Assembly: GCA_033239525.1 (NCBI GenBank)
Contig: BSYO01000016.1
Coordinates: 3,855,045 to 3,919,044, forward strand
Origin: Nepenthes gracilis
Taxonomy: Eukaryota; Streptophyta; Magnoliopsida; Caryophyllales; Nepenthaceae
DNA length: 64,000 nt
Direction of reading: 5' to 3'
Below the pieces are notes generated by a model, which saw nothing but the letters and a program-made list of their open reading frames with translations, was not told where the DNA came from and did not search any database. This document shows, piece after piece, positions 1 through 10,977 of the stretch (within the stretch, counting starts at the first letter, position 1; every line of letters begins with the position of its first letter). The position numbers and the translations under genes are program-made.

Positions 1-191
1 ATAAAGATTTTGTATTTTTTGCAATAAAGAAGCATTGATTAATTTTCAAAAGTCTTTATGAAATTTGGGGGCAAATGGAGGTAGTAGGTTGAAGAACACG
101 AAGTATAGTTACAGGGTCGTTTACTGACCGTTAGGTGGCAACTACTATTCAAAAAAACTACCGGGAACTGGAAAACGATCATTCTTAAGAA

Positions 192-543
192 ATGAACCGT
201 TCTCAGCTCGAAATTTACACCCTCAAATTCTCAATTTTTTGTCGGAGAGATCAGATGAAGAAGGAAGCGGCATCTCCAACTTCATCTCCGCCAACACCTC
301 CATCGCCGCTTCCCGTCAGCGTCGGACCTGGCAGTCAGAGGTACCTCTTCCCCTCCTCTCCGTCCCTTTCGCCGCCCTTCTCGCCGCTCTCTTCCAGCCA
401 CACATCGGTGGAGGACCTCCCTCTTTTGAAAGATAAGAGTCATGATTTCGTGATGCTTGCACCTCCGTTGACATTCTCGTTGGATCTGCCGTGCTATCCT
501 GTTGATTCAGCTCCTCAAAGCTCTTGCCTCAAGGATCTGTAAG

Positions 544-583
<40 letters not shown>

Positions 584-1049
584 AACTGGGAAAAAAAAAT
601 TTGTAAAGCTATCTAGTGTGTAACTTAAAAAGAATATTGTTATATATTTCACCATTTTCCTATAATTTAAAATTAAAATGAAAGTTTTTGGTCTTAAAGA
701 ATTTTGTCCTCAAATACATACCTTAGACCTCAAACAAATATAGATATTTCCCTTTGAATTCCTCATTTAACTCTCATGTTGCCTCTCTCTTAGTGTGATG
801 TTTCCAAAGAATCATCATTATTTGTTACGTACTCGTCGACATCCGCTCCAGAGGTCACTAACTGAACGTACGCGGCCCCGTAATTTAGTATCGGCAGCCA
901 CGGTACCTCCTTCCTCGACTATCCTTAGACATAGACGCTCTCGGACCACCCAACCATCACTTAAATTTAAAGAATATATTCAGCTAGTGTATATGGGTCT
1001 GTTAATGTATGGTGCTGTTATATTTTGTTTGTGTATGTGGCTCACGTGA
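192..1049 (+). CDS. Small proline/serine-rich protein with C-terminal membrane anchor (two exons)
   Basis: I do not recognise this family. Exon 1 is open from ATG 192 to 538, where a consensus GTAAGT donor follows. A pyrimidine-rich tract and TTAG acceptor precede exon 2 (794-1049), and joining 538 to 794 keeps the frame (split codon CT|T). The product is 200 aa from ATG 192 or 179 aa from the in-frame ATG at 255, which starts MKKEAASPTSSPPTPP and looks the more natural N-terminus. The first half is rich in Ser/Pro and likely disordered, the middle is Arg-rich, and the last ~22 residues (VYMGLLMYGAVIFCLCMWLT) are strongly hydrophobic, suggesting a tail-anchored or single-pass membrane protein. 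The clean splice frame supports a real gene. The function is unknown. Confidence 0.6.
550..582. repeat. (CT)n microsatellite in intron 1
   Basis: A pure CT run lies just after the donor site of the gene at 192-1049. A second CT-rich run is at about 1152-1175, in sequence downstream of that gene. Confidence 0.85.
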
Positions 1050-1344
1050 TGGTATATGCCCCGTTCCTAGTTCCCGTTCCCCATTACCCGTTTTCGGTTC
1101 CATATATATATCCTGAAATGAGTATAACGAAAATGAGAATAATATTTTGTCTCAACTCTCTCTCTCTCTCTCTCTATTCTCTCCTATCTTGTTCTGTTTC
1201 CTCTCCCTCTTCCCTTAGCCAATTTCTCTTGCCTCTGTTTATCCTAATCGCCTTCCTCCTCCACCAGAATTCTCCTCTCCCTTCACTCCGTTCGCCATTA
1301 ACGATGAATTTGCCAGCCACCGCTGAGAAGCACGCATCATTATT
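1050..1344. other. Downstream sequence of the first gene, no gene seen
   Basis: CT-rich and AT-rich sequence between the stop codon at 1049 and the point near 1345 where recognisable gypsy coding sequence begins. It may hold the 3' UTR of the upstream gene. I see no conserved ORF. Confidence 0.4.
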
Positions 1345-4300
1345 GAAACAAATTGTATCGAAGGATCTTATCTTCATGGTCAATTATCTGCACTAGTTGC
1401 TCTTTGAATGACAAAAACTTGCCAGCTTGCAATAATGAGTAGTCGATCAGGTAGGTTGAGTCATGCATGTACTTCCGCACCATAGATACATAAAATACGT
1501 CATGCACCATAGAAAAGGCTGACAGTAGCGCCAATTTATAAACTACTTCATTAATTCATCCCAAGATTTCAAAATGTTCGATAAAATGTAGCCGAAGTTT
1601 TCCATTTATGCCAAAATAGACAACACCTTTCCATGGTGAAACTTTTAGGAAAATATAATCTCCCACATTAAACAGCAGATCATGCTACCTCTAAACAAAA
1701 TAACTACGCTATTTGGTTTGATTCACATGTAGATAATCTCTAATCAAACTAATCTTCCCTGTGGTCTCCTGCACAACATTGGGTCTCATAATTATCCGAT
1801 TGCTGATGTCCTCCTAACTGACTAATGGACCGCTATTTCTCCTATAAAGTACCTTAAAAAGAGTCATACAAATACTTGTTTGATAGCTATTGTTAAATGT
1901 TAACTCGCTTAACGAAAAATGAGAATCTCAACTGCCTCCAAGATCGTGCACAGATAGTTGCAGCAAATCCTACAAGGTTTGAATAGTCTGCTTGAATTAT
2001 CCATCCTTCTATAGATAAATGATTGTGCTGAATCTTAACTTTGTTTCCAACTGTTGGTATAGACTCTATCTTTTTTGTTTTTTTTATTTTGGTATAGACT
2101 CTGTCAAAAGCATGATATGAATGGTGGATCTTTATTAAGCATGTTAGTGTTTGAAATCCCGTACAATCTCACGATCTCACCACTATATGACTTGGTAAGA
2201 TAGCTAATAAAAACTTGACTTTGATAGCCAATAAACGAGCTGATTTTGTCAACTGATCAATGATAACCCCAATAGGGTCATTTTGTGCACCATCTTTGAA
2301 AGTCCAAAAATAAAATCCATTGCAATATGATCTTACTTTAAACTTGAAATGAATATAGACTGTAACATCTCAATTGGTCGTTGATACTCCACATTAACTT
2401 GCTAGCGTATCAAATATCTAGATACGTGGTTTTCAACATCCTTCTTCAACTCACTCTAGTAGATTTTTTTTTCAAATCCTAGTACATCTTAGTATTGCCT
2501 GGATGTATTATACATTTGAAATGATGTGTTTCTCAAAAAATATTTTTACACAAGTCTTTGACATTGAGAGTGCATAGCTGGTTGTAATATCTTAGTATAC
2601 CTTTGTTTCTAAGATGGAAATCTGCTCTTGCCTCATTGCCCAAGTCTCCACAGATCATAATAAGTAAAGGATCCTCCTACTATGCCTCGATCCGGTTGAT
2701 GAACATTAATTAAACTTGGGGATATGGCATCATTGCTTGAGATTTGTTCTAATGTAAATGCAACTGACAATGCTCCATGTTCTCTAGCATATGCCACTCA
2801 TGCATCATCTTATGGCATTATGTCTTGTAGACTTTCTATTTAATGTATTAGCTATGATATTAGCCTATCTTAGATTGAATTAAATATTATAGTTATAATC
2901 TTTCAAAAGTTTCAATCATCTCTTCTTTCGCATATTGAGCTCATTCTATGAGAATAAGTATTTGAGGTTCTTATAATCTGTATATATAATGAATGCTTCT
3001 TTGTATAAATAATGTCATTAGATTTTTAAATAAAAAATAATACTTGTGAGCTTATTGTCATGTTTCATGTATTTGGTCTTATAGGTCTTCAACTGTCTAA
3101 AACCGCATGTTATTGCTATTCTGTGCTACACAAGTGCACAGCCCAATCCTCCGAGCAATGTTCCATAATACACTTTGTACCCACCCAACCTATAAGAAAT
3201 GGTCAAGATAAGTGTTGAAGTCATTCCTTGCTTTAGTTCTTGAAAGCTTGCATTACTCTTGTTCGACCAATTGAACTTGGCACCTTTATTCATTAACTTG
3301 GTTGATGGTGTAGAGATCTTGGAAACACCTTCTCCGCCCTACATGTAATAACATGCAATCCAAAAAAAAATTTATACTTTTGTTGGTGAAGTCAGTCTTG
3401 TCTAACTCGTTATTGCTTTGATCTTTAATGAATTTACTGATAATCCAACTCTAATATTATATGGCTAATAATATAGTTTTTTGAGTTATAATTCATACTT
3501 CTTGAATTTGTTGTATAGCTAAACTCTACTTAATGCCTCTAATACTGGTTGAAGATGTTCTTCATTCTAGGCAATCATCATTTGAACACATATGAATGTC
3601 ATTAATGAAAACCACTGTGAACCAATTAAAAAAAGACTTAAATACTTAGTTTATTATGTCTAAAAAAAAACTATTGACGTGATAGTTAATTTGAAGGGCA
3701 TCATATGAATTTACAATGCCTATACCTTTTTAAATGCCGTCTTTGTAATGTTTGCTTCCCTAATTCGTAATTGATGATAACCTAACTGAAGATTCATCTT
3801 ATAAAAATACCTGACTCAATGCAATTAATCTATTAAGTTATCAAACTCAGAGTTAGGTTTTTATTTTTGATTGTCACATTATTAAACTTTTGATAATCAT
3901 TACATGATCTCATCATCTTTCTTTTTAATGAATAGGACTGATAGTCCCCATGGTGAAGTATTAGGTCATATGAAACCTAAATTAAATAACTATTGTAGTT
4001 GTCTTTAACACTTTTAGCTTAGTGTGATATGATAAGGAGTTTAGAGATACATGCTATCCTTAGAACTAACTCAAAAATAAAATCAACATTGTGCTTTGGT
4101 GCAACTTTAGATAGTTTCTCAGGAAACACATCAGCAAACCTCGTGCTACTAAAATATCTTCCAACTTGAAATTCTTCACTTCAGAAGCTGATATGAAGGC
4201 TAGAAAGTCTCTAAACCCACTTTGTAATAAATGTCGTGCATGCAATACTGATATCATGATAAAGTACCCTTACCACCAATACCTCGAAACTCAAATAATG

Positions 4301-5830
4301 GATGATTAGGTATAGCAAAGCAAATAATCCTTTTGGTACAGTCAATATTGGCATAACATGTAGCTAGCCAATCTATGCAAAAAATGGCATCAGATTCTAA
4401 CATATTGAACGAAATTTGGTTTATCGGTAGACGATAATCTCTCATTTGAGTTATACAATTAACATATACCATATCAATATCAATAGTCTTAAGGCATATG
4501 GATATGGCATACAATTAACAAATACCACATCAATATCAATTAACATATGCCACATCAATATCAATATCAATAGTGATTTGAGCTATACAATTAACATATG
4601 CCACATCAATATCAATATTCTCATTTGAGTTGTATAATAATGACATAAGCAAACACCATAAAAGTGAAGTCTAGTGGCCTTAAAATAGCCTCTAAGTATG
4701 GCATCAAATAAGGCATGTGCAAGGAAGTAAAAAATATGAATAATATCTTGCACTACAGTAGGGGAGTCTTGAGCCATCTACTTGGTCACGGTATATACTC
4801 AAACTCAAATTCGTGGCTTTTATTGATCTATCTATTTTGCAGATCCACGCTTTAGAGCATGATAGTCTCTAATAAAATGATTAGGCTTCCCACAGTTGTA
4901 GCATGAAAGTGGCACCCATTGTCGTGTTGGCAGTGCCATAGGATTGGAAGCTATAGAGGTAACTGGAACCTGCACCATTGACTTGCAATCCTTTATGATA
5001 TGACCAAACTTCTAACATGGAAACACTGGTGCTTCTCTCTAGATCCACCTGTCTTCCAACACTTCCTAGTACCATCCCACTCTAATTTTCTTCGATGCTT
5101 GTCATGTGTGGCACTGCTTCCTGACTAGACATAAGAAGCTAGCTGAATTTGTCTCTATCTAATCGTCACCTACTTGATCATTAGGGCATGCTCGAGCACC
5201 ACACCATACTCAAAAAAGATCAAAGGTAATCAATTACATCTGAATTGTGACCGATAGGCCCTCTTGAAACCATTTCGGCCTTCACTTTTTATTGGATATG
5301 GGATAAGGAGGAAAATGCAAAAGAGCCATGACCCGTGCTCTGCACTGTGCTACGGCCACATATCTCTATACAATGGTCAAAGACTTTGCCTCCTCGGTCG
5401 CTTGGATACAAGAAGTAAAGAAGTCGTCAAAAAAGCAATGTTGAAAATCCTCCCTCGCAATGTCTTCCTTTGTAGTGCCAAGCTTCCGCCTGAGCAACCT
5501 CCACCACTATTCCTCTTCTTCGACAAAATTGCTAAATGGCCAAATGAACCTTATTCGATACTCCACATCATATCACCTCAAAAACGTGTTCTAGTCGTGC
5601 CATCCATGCTTTAGCAACCATGGGATTCGGTAGTTCAGTGAACTCTGGAGTTCTCTAATCCATAAAATCCTTCATTAGTTGACATTCATTATCTCAAGCT
5701 CGTGAATTCTCACCGGCTGTAGGTGTTGTTGTTGCTCCTGGTCTTATTACTTAAGCACTGATAGCTTGATTTATTAGGAGTACAATCTCACAGTGTTTAG
5801 TGTACCTCAACCATCTTCTCAATGTTATTG
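1345..5830 (-). mobile_element. Degenerate Ty3/gypsy retrotransposon, gag-pol remnant
   Basis: Read on the minus strand, this stretch carries recognisable gypsy domains in normal order, broken by many stops and frameshifts. A gag segment (about 5660-5150) includes NPMVAKAWMARLEHVFE and RKLGTTKEDIAREDFQ. A CCHC knuckle (about 4900) reads CYNCGKPNHF with the last Cys lost. The retropepsin C-terminal region (4514-4254) contains CIDWLATCYANIDC, matching the usual GMDWLSxxxAxIDC block. RT (about 3600) has FINDI in place of the catalytic F/Y-x-DD. RNase H lies at about 3300-2880, with ELNMRKKR and ANIIANTL. The integrase C-terminus (1534-1345) has FSMVHDVFYVSMVRKYMHDS. Homology ends abruptly near 1345, so the 3' end and 3' LTR are missing. 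The element is certainly non-functional. Placement within gypsy (Tekay/Reina-like) is inference. Confidence 0.85.
4446..4622. repeat. Short tandem repeats inside the dead gypsy protease region
   Basis: The block ACAATTAACATATGCCACATC followed by (ATCAAT)n recurs about four times, with small variations. It lies in the protease-coding part of the gypsy remnant and lengthens it relative to a normal element, so it arose after the element died. Confidence 0.7.
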
Positions 5831-5841
5831 CTAGGAGGGAT

Positions 5842-6599
5842 TGTTGGGGTCACTCCTGAGTGGCATTATGTCCGCAGATTTCATTGGAAGAATGGACGAG
5901 GACTTGTGTTGAAGCGACAAGTTCAAGATGACTTGTGGACGAGGACTTCTTCAAAGCGTCATGTCCAGAAGCGGTTTTTGAGGACGAGGACGAAGAGTTC
6001 TAATCGTAGGCGTTGACTTTATCAACGTAGGGCTGCGTGTGGCCGTTTTGCAGTGGGTTGGTCACCCTCTGATTGGATGTTCTGCCGTACCCCGCTTCCA
6101 AGGATGCTCACCGCCGTCGACCGCGTCAAGCATCGCTGTCATGGCGAGGCCCCCAGGGCGTGAGGTCCGGAGACCCACGCCCGATGGGAGTGGGCGGACA
6201 CGCCACCCTTGTGTATATAAAGAAGCTTGTTGCCCTTCTGAAGTGAGTGCTAGAGTTGGGACATTTGAGTTCTTTGAGTTTTGAGAGAGGCAGCAGGCGA
6301 GCTTCGTTGTAAAGATAGAGTGAGATACACTTTGAGAGAAATGTTCAGACACTTGAGATTGTTTTCTTTCGTTAGAGCTTGTGTAGCCAACACCTGTAAA
6401 TAATTCTCTTATAGTACATTTCTTCGTGGTTTTTTTCTTGGTGTTAGAAGGGTTTTCCACGTTAAAACTTGTGTGTTCTCTTTCATTCTTTATCCTTACT
6501 TTCCTTGCCGTCCGAGAGCTCTGCTCTGTGTGCTGTCCGAGAACTCTTGTCCGCTTGGTCACCGTGCATTCCGAGTGCTTTCCGCGTTTTGCGCCAACA
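5842..6599 (+). mobile_element. Solo LTR (copia-type), 758 bp, with perfect 5-bp target duplication
   Basis: The segment begins TGTTGG and ends CCAACA, a 6-bp terminal inverted repeat. It is flanked on both sides by the direct repeat GGGAT (5837-5841 and 6600-6604). It has a TATA box (GTATATAAAG, about 6211) and, near the 3' end, the block GGGTTTTCCACGTTAAAACT, which I associate with Tork-like copia LTRs. It is far more GC-rich than its surroundings. No internal domain is present, so it is a solo LTR left by LTR-LTR recombination. It is inserted within the gag/leader region of the older gypsy element: sequence on both sides continues in the second copy at 7217-8035. Confidence 0.9.
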
Positions 6600-6604
6600 G
6601 GGAT

Positions 6605-7075
6605 ATCGGCAGATTCTGCAGCATTAGCACTCTACTATTCCAACATTTTACAGTAAAGATAAAAGTATAGAATTGAACTTATTCTAAGTCATCCACCAAC
6701 TCAAAATCTCTAGACCTAAAATATATAAAAAGTATCCTAAATCTATAAATTATTTAGCAAATCATAATATTCCTTGAATATTTATGATTCCTGAGTTCTA
6801 AAGAGTTTTCATAAAACTTTATTTTTTTAATATTATGACTATACTAACTCAAACCCAAAATTGTTTGTCATTATGGTTAAGACTAAAATGGTAAAATTTA
6901 ATTCTTGTTGAAGCAACTTCAGCGTGATTATCAACATATCAGAAATCAAATCACGTTTTATCAATGAAAAATTATACTATACATGTCATAGTATAAAAAT
7001 GCTAACTTTATTAGGATAAATGTATTATATAATACTATAGCAATTGATTTGAAAATGGTTCAAAATCATAAAATT
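6605..7075 (-). mobile_element. Leader (upstream) part of the gypsy element, continued past the solo LTR
   Basis: This non-coding sequence is nearly co-linear with 7510-7830. Shared landmarks are AATATTCCTTGAATATTTATGATTCC and TTGTCATTATGGTTAAGACT. Because the same two blocks are contiguous in the second copy, this is the part of the gypsy element displaced by the solo LTR insertion. Confidence 0.7.
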
Positions 7076-7216
7076 GTTGGAGCAAAACGCGCGGAAGGCC
7101 GAGCGGACACAATCACGACAGATAGGATAAACGGAGCGCAAAGCTCTCGGACGGTCGGGAGAGGTAGAGAAAAATGTGAGAGGAACACACGAATTTTAAC
7201 GTGGAAAACCCTTCTT
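7076..7216 (-). mobile_element. Truncated LTR fragment of the same family as the 5842-6599 solo LTR
   Basis: The reverse complement of this segment matches the last ~150 bp of the solo LTR, including the GGGTTTTCCACGTTAAAA block and a terminus reading GCTCCAACA. It is in opposite orientation to the solo LTR. It lies exactly at the junction between the first and second copies of the gypsy leader/gag region. Confidence 0.75.
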
Positions 7217-8035
7217 TGAACAAGGAAAAAATTGCTAAATGGCCAAAGAACCTTATTCGATACTCCACATCATATCATCAAAAATGTGATTGCCATCCAT
7301 GCTTTAGTAACCATATTAGTTCAGTGAACTCTGGAGTTCTCAAACATAAAATCCTTGAAACAATCATTCATTATCTCAACTTGAATTCTCTCTAAGGTGT
7401 TTCTCGTTGCACAAATCTTATTAAGTAAGCACTGATAGCACAAAGGCACACACCACAGTGTTTAGTGTACCTCAGCCATCTTCTCTTTTATTCATAAATG
7501 ATTCTCATTAGCACCTATATTCCAATATTTTACACAAGATAATAAAAATATATTATTCACTACCAACTCAAAAGTCTAGACCTAAAATAGCGCCGGAGTA
7601 TCCTAAATCTATAAGGCAGGGCAAATCACAATATTCCTTGAATATTTATGATTCCTGAGTTCTAAAGAGTTTTTATAGAACTTTATTTTCTTAATATTTG
7701 ACTATACTAACTCAAACCCAAAAATTGTTTGTCATTATGGTTAAGACTAAAATGGTAAAATTCAATTCTTAAGTCAACTTCAGCATGATTATCAACATAT
7801 TAGAAATCAAATCCACATTTTATCAATGGACATGACGCATCAAGCAAAGTGATAACTTTATTATTCCAATGGAGTCCGCGGACATAAGCCATTTGAAAAT
7901 GTTCAAAACAAAAATTCCTCCCCAAGTGCATCATTTGTGATCTTCTCAAAATTGTCTGATACTGTTTTCGCGTAGGAATTTCAGTTTTAACAGTGTAAAA
8001 TTGCTTTAAGACGGCCAAGAATTTTATATAATGAG
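7217..8035 (-). mobile_element. Second, deleted copy of gypsy gag and leader
   Basis: This repeats the order seen at 5520-5830 plus 6605-7000, without the inserted LTR. The start, AAATTGCTAAATGGCC then TTATTCGATACTCCACATCATATCA, is the antisense of gag. Relative to the first copy it carries many small deletions, for example around 7270-7300 and 7370-7440. No open frame remains. Confidence 0.7.
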
Positions 8036-9420
8036 TTATACTACCATATTTCTAATGTTTAGAAAATAAAAGGATGCAAAAATTATAGAAAAAAGGATAG
8101 TTTTTCCACTTGCCTGGTTCGTTGTTTCTCTCGGCACGCAGTGATGGCAAAGCAGAGGCAGTCGGCTTCTTCCTTCACCTTTCAGTTGCTCACCTTAATT
8201 AAAAAGCCACTAAGTATCCGATACAGTGCTGCGAAACAAGGGCAGCAATGGCAACAGCAGCGTGGCGTTGAAAAATCCTTCCACCTCTCTCTGACGAGCA
8301 CAACTGATATATAAGTATATCTTCCGAGAATATGGCAGCAAAATAATGGAGGAGAGGGACGATCGATAGAGTAAATGAGGAGAGGCAGAGAAGTGGCCAA
8401 CTGTAATGAACAGGAAGAAAGAAGAAGAGAAGGGCTGAATTTGAATAATAATAATAAATATTCATAATTAATATTAATTAGTCAAATTTATTAAGTTTTT
8501 CTTTTGAATTACATAAGATATGAAGTGAGAAAATTTGAATTTTGCTAGCTAAATAATATTAAAGACTTGGGCTGACTAATTTCTCAAGATCGATGTGGGA
8601 AGGCCACACTATCTGTTCATCCATTAAAAAGATTAAGGATATTATTCTTTAAATTTGATCTGCCTATTTTTAATATAAATTATTATAATTTAATAATTAA
8701 TTTAATTAATTTTTTAAAAAAATAATTAAATTATAATAATTTATTTAAAGTTAAACAGTTTAGATTTAAAGAGTATTTATTCTATCTGTTTAAGAGATTG
8801 AGTCCCCCTTGATCCCATCCCATCCCATCCACAATCGCAACCTCCGAGCAACCATTATGGGATTTAAAAATGCCTATACGCTTTTGTTGTATATAATAAA
8901 ACTACTTTTACTGTTATTTATTTCTGTCATATCTTGAATAGCAGGTTTGTTATGTTTAAAAGTGAAAAGAAGATTAAGATTTTATATACTATAAAAATAT
9001 TAATTTAATTTAATAGATAATATGATAGAAAAAATCTATAAATTCTTTTAATGTATTATCCGATTTGAAAAAATAATAAAAAAATTTAAAAAGATTGAGT
9101 AAATAATAAATCTTGTTTCCTCTTTGTTATGAAAAACTGCAGGTTGGAATGGTTCGTAGCAGGATGTTTCAGCTGCTGTTCTTGGGCAATGATCCCGCTA
9201 TCTAAGCCCCACGGAAGCTAAGGATTGACCCATGTTCCCTCCCAAAAGACTAATCAAAGTTCTGACAAAATTGGGGGGAAAAATCAAATATAATTTTTTT
9301 CAATTTTTTTTAAATGAATTGTATTCTATACGAAGACTTTTCTTAATTTTATTATTAATTTTATTTTACAATTAATTTTTGTAATAAACTGTAGACGAGA
9401 TTAAATCTAACGGATACTCT
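8036..9420. other. Intergenic AT-rich sequence
   Basis: No gene is supported here. On the minus strand a purine/pyrimidine-rich patch (8150-8470) has a TATA-like run and a GTGAGC donor-like site at about 8199, and could be an orphan 5' exon. On the plus strand, 9143-9215 follows an acceptor-like CTGCAG and reads VGMVRSRMFQLLFLGNDPAI before a stop, which could be an exon fragment. Neither is convincing alone. Confidence 0.35.
8620..8800. mobile_element. Hairpin MITE-like element
   Basis: A long imperfect palindrome centred near 8710. The left arm (TTCTTTAAATTTGATCTG and AAATTATTATAATTTAAT) is mirrored on the right by the complementary ATTATAATAATTT and AGATTTAAAGAGTATT. Total length is about 180 bp, with no coding capacity. 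The structure and size fit a miniature inverted-repeat element. I could not define a target duplication with confidence. Confidence 0.5.
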
Positions 9421-10307
9421 ATCGCGACACAAATACCGTGTCACGTCAGTATGGTATAGTGCCCTTGAATGCCCATGAATCATAAGCTCTATAAAATTAT
9501 CTCTAGTCTTATCTTCTAGATTATGGAAAATGGTGGTAAGATTGCTGTACAACTCTCTAAACTTTGCCAGGAGAGCTTCCTCCCCTTCTATGAGAGCTTC
9601 AAATTATCGTGACACAAATATTATCTCATGTCAGTATGGCATAACGCCATTGACTGCCTATGAATTATAACTTCTATAAAACTATCTTTTAGTCATGTTT
9701 TTCAGGTTTTGAAAAGCGGTGGTAAGATTATCATGCAACTTTCTAAACTTTGCCACGAGAGCTTCCTCCCCTTTTATGAGAGCTTCAAATTATTGCGACA
9801 TAAATACTGTGTCATGTTAGTATGACATAGCGCCCCTGAATGCTTATGAATCATAAGCTCTACCAAACCATCTTCGAGTCTTGTCTTTTAGGTTCTAGAA
9901 AGAAATGGTAAGATTGTCATACAACTTTTTAAACTTTGCCACGGGAGCTTCCTCCCCTTCCATGAGAGCTTCACTTTATCACGACAGAAATAGTATGTCA
10001 CATCAGTATGACATAGCGCTCCTAAATGCCTATGAATCATAACCTCTACAAAACTATCTCAGAGTCTTGTCTTCTAGGTTCTGGAAAGCGGTGGTAAGAT
10101 TATCGTGCAACTTTCTAAACTTTACCACAAGAGCTTCCTCCCCTTCCAAGCGAGCTTCAAATTATCACGACACAAATATTATATCACATCAGTATGGCAT
10201 AACACCCCTAAATGCCTATGAATCATAACCTCAGCAAAATTATCTTCGAGTCTTGTCTTATAGGTTTTGAAAAGTGACAATAAGATTGTCATGTAACTTT
10301 CTAAACT
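9421..10307 (-). repeat. 186-bp tandem repeat array, about 4.8 units, 62 codons per unit
   Basis: The anchor block (ATCGCGACACAAATA and variants) begins at 9421, 9606, 9792, 9978 and 10164, giving periods of 185, 186, 186 and 186 bp. Other shared blocks are GAGAGCTTCCTCCCCTTC and CTTTCTAAACTTTGCCA. The minus strand of the unit at 9421-9605 is open and reads charged, helical sequence such as EGEEALLAKFRELYSNLTT and FHNLEDKTRDNFIELM. Later units keep the same frame but have acquired stops. The unit length is an exact multiple of three, consistent with an originally coding repeat. I do not recognise the protein. Confidence 0.8.
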
Positions 10308-10531
10308 AGTGACGTACCATATTTCCAATCGAAAATCTAGTAGAATTTTAGCTGTAATATGGTCGTCGACCTAATACACCAATACAATTTCTTGTGCAAC
10401 ATATATATAAATTCACATAATTACAAACACAAGATCCTCTTCAAAAAACCTACAGAAGCAATCCAAAATCCAAAGCACCATATTCTAACTAAGCATAAGA
10501 CCATTTCTATAATGCATTACAAAAGAACAAA

Positions 10532-10563
<32 letters not shown>
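10532..10563. repeat. (CA)n(TA)n microsatellite
   Basis: A run of AC dinucleotides passes into AT dinucleotides immediately before the TRIM element, so the element sits at the edge of a microsatellite. Confidence 0.9.
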
Positions 10564-10564
<1 letters not shown>

Positions 10565-10565
10565 C

Positions 10566-10977
10566 TGTGATGTCCCACATCGGATGGAGAGGAGAACGAA
10601 GCGTGCTTTATAAGCCGTGGAGACATTTCCCTTGTGGACGCGTTTTGGGGGCGGTGGAAGCTGTCTACCAGGACCAAAACCGTGTGTCTGTGTAGCAAAG
10701 CGAACAATATTCACAAGCGGGTACCCGGGGACGTTACAAATGGTATCAGAGATGGGACCCGGTTCGGTGTGCCAGCGATGACGCGGGCCCCCAAGGGGAT
10801 GGATTGTGATGTCCCACATCGAATAGAGAGGAGAACGAAGCGTGCTTTATAAGCCGTGGAGACCTTTCCCTTGTAGACGCGTTTTGGGGGTGGTGGAGGC
10901 CGTCTACCAGGAACAAAACCGTGCGCCTGTATGGCGAAGTTGACAATATTCACAAGCAGGTGCCCGGGGACATTACA
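10566..10977 (+). mobile_element. Complete TRIM retrotransposon, 412 bp
   Basis: Two direct LTRs of 173 bp each (10566-10738 and 10805-10977) begin TGTGATGTCCCACATCG and end GTTACA/ATTACA. By eye they differ at about 19 positions. The internal domain is only 66 bp (10739-10804). It starts with a primer-binding site complementary to initiator tRNA-Met (TGGTATCAGAG at 10741) and ends with a purine-rich tract (CAAGGGGATGGA) directly before the 3' LTR. Each LTR has a TTTATAAG TATA-like box. The flanks TATAC and TATTC form an imperfect target duplication. It has no coding capacity, as is usual for TRIMs, which depend on proteins from autonomous elements. Confidence 0.92.

Noticed and set aside
5264..5614. 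116-aa plus-strand ORF
   Set aside because: It is the antisense of the gypsy gag segment, which reads correctly on the minus strand.
6062..6562. 166-aa minus-strand ORF inside the solo LTR
   Set aside because: It lies wholly within the LTR, which is GC-rich and non-coding. No motif; open by composition.
8585..8615. CGATGTGGGA motif resembling an antisense TRIM LTR start
   Set aside because: Only the CCCACATCG word matches. The rest of the LTR and any primer-binding site are missing.
10507..10953. Several 66-100-aa ORFs on both strands around the TRIM
   Set aside because: They are readings of the two LTR copies and the CA microsatellite, repeated because the LTRs are repeated.
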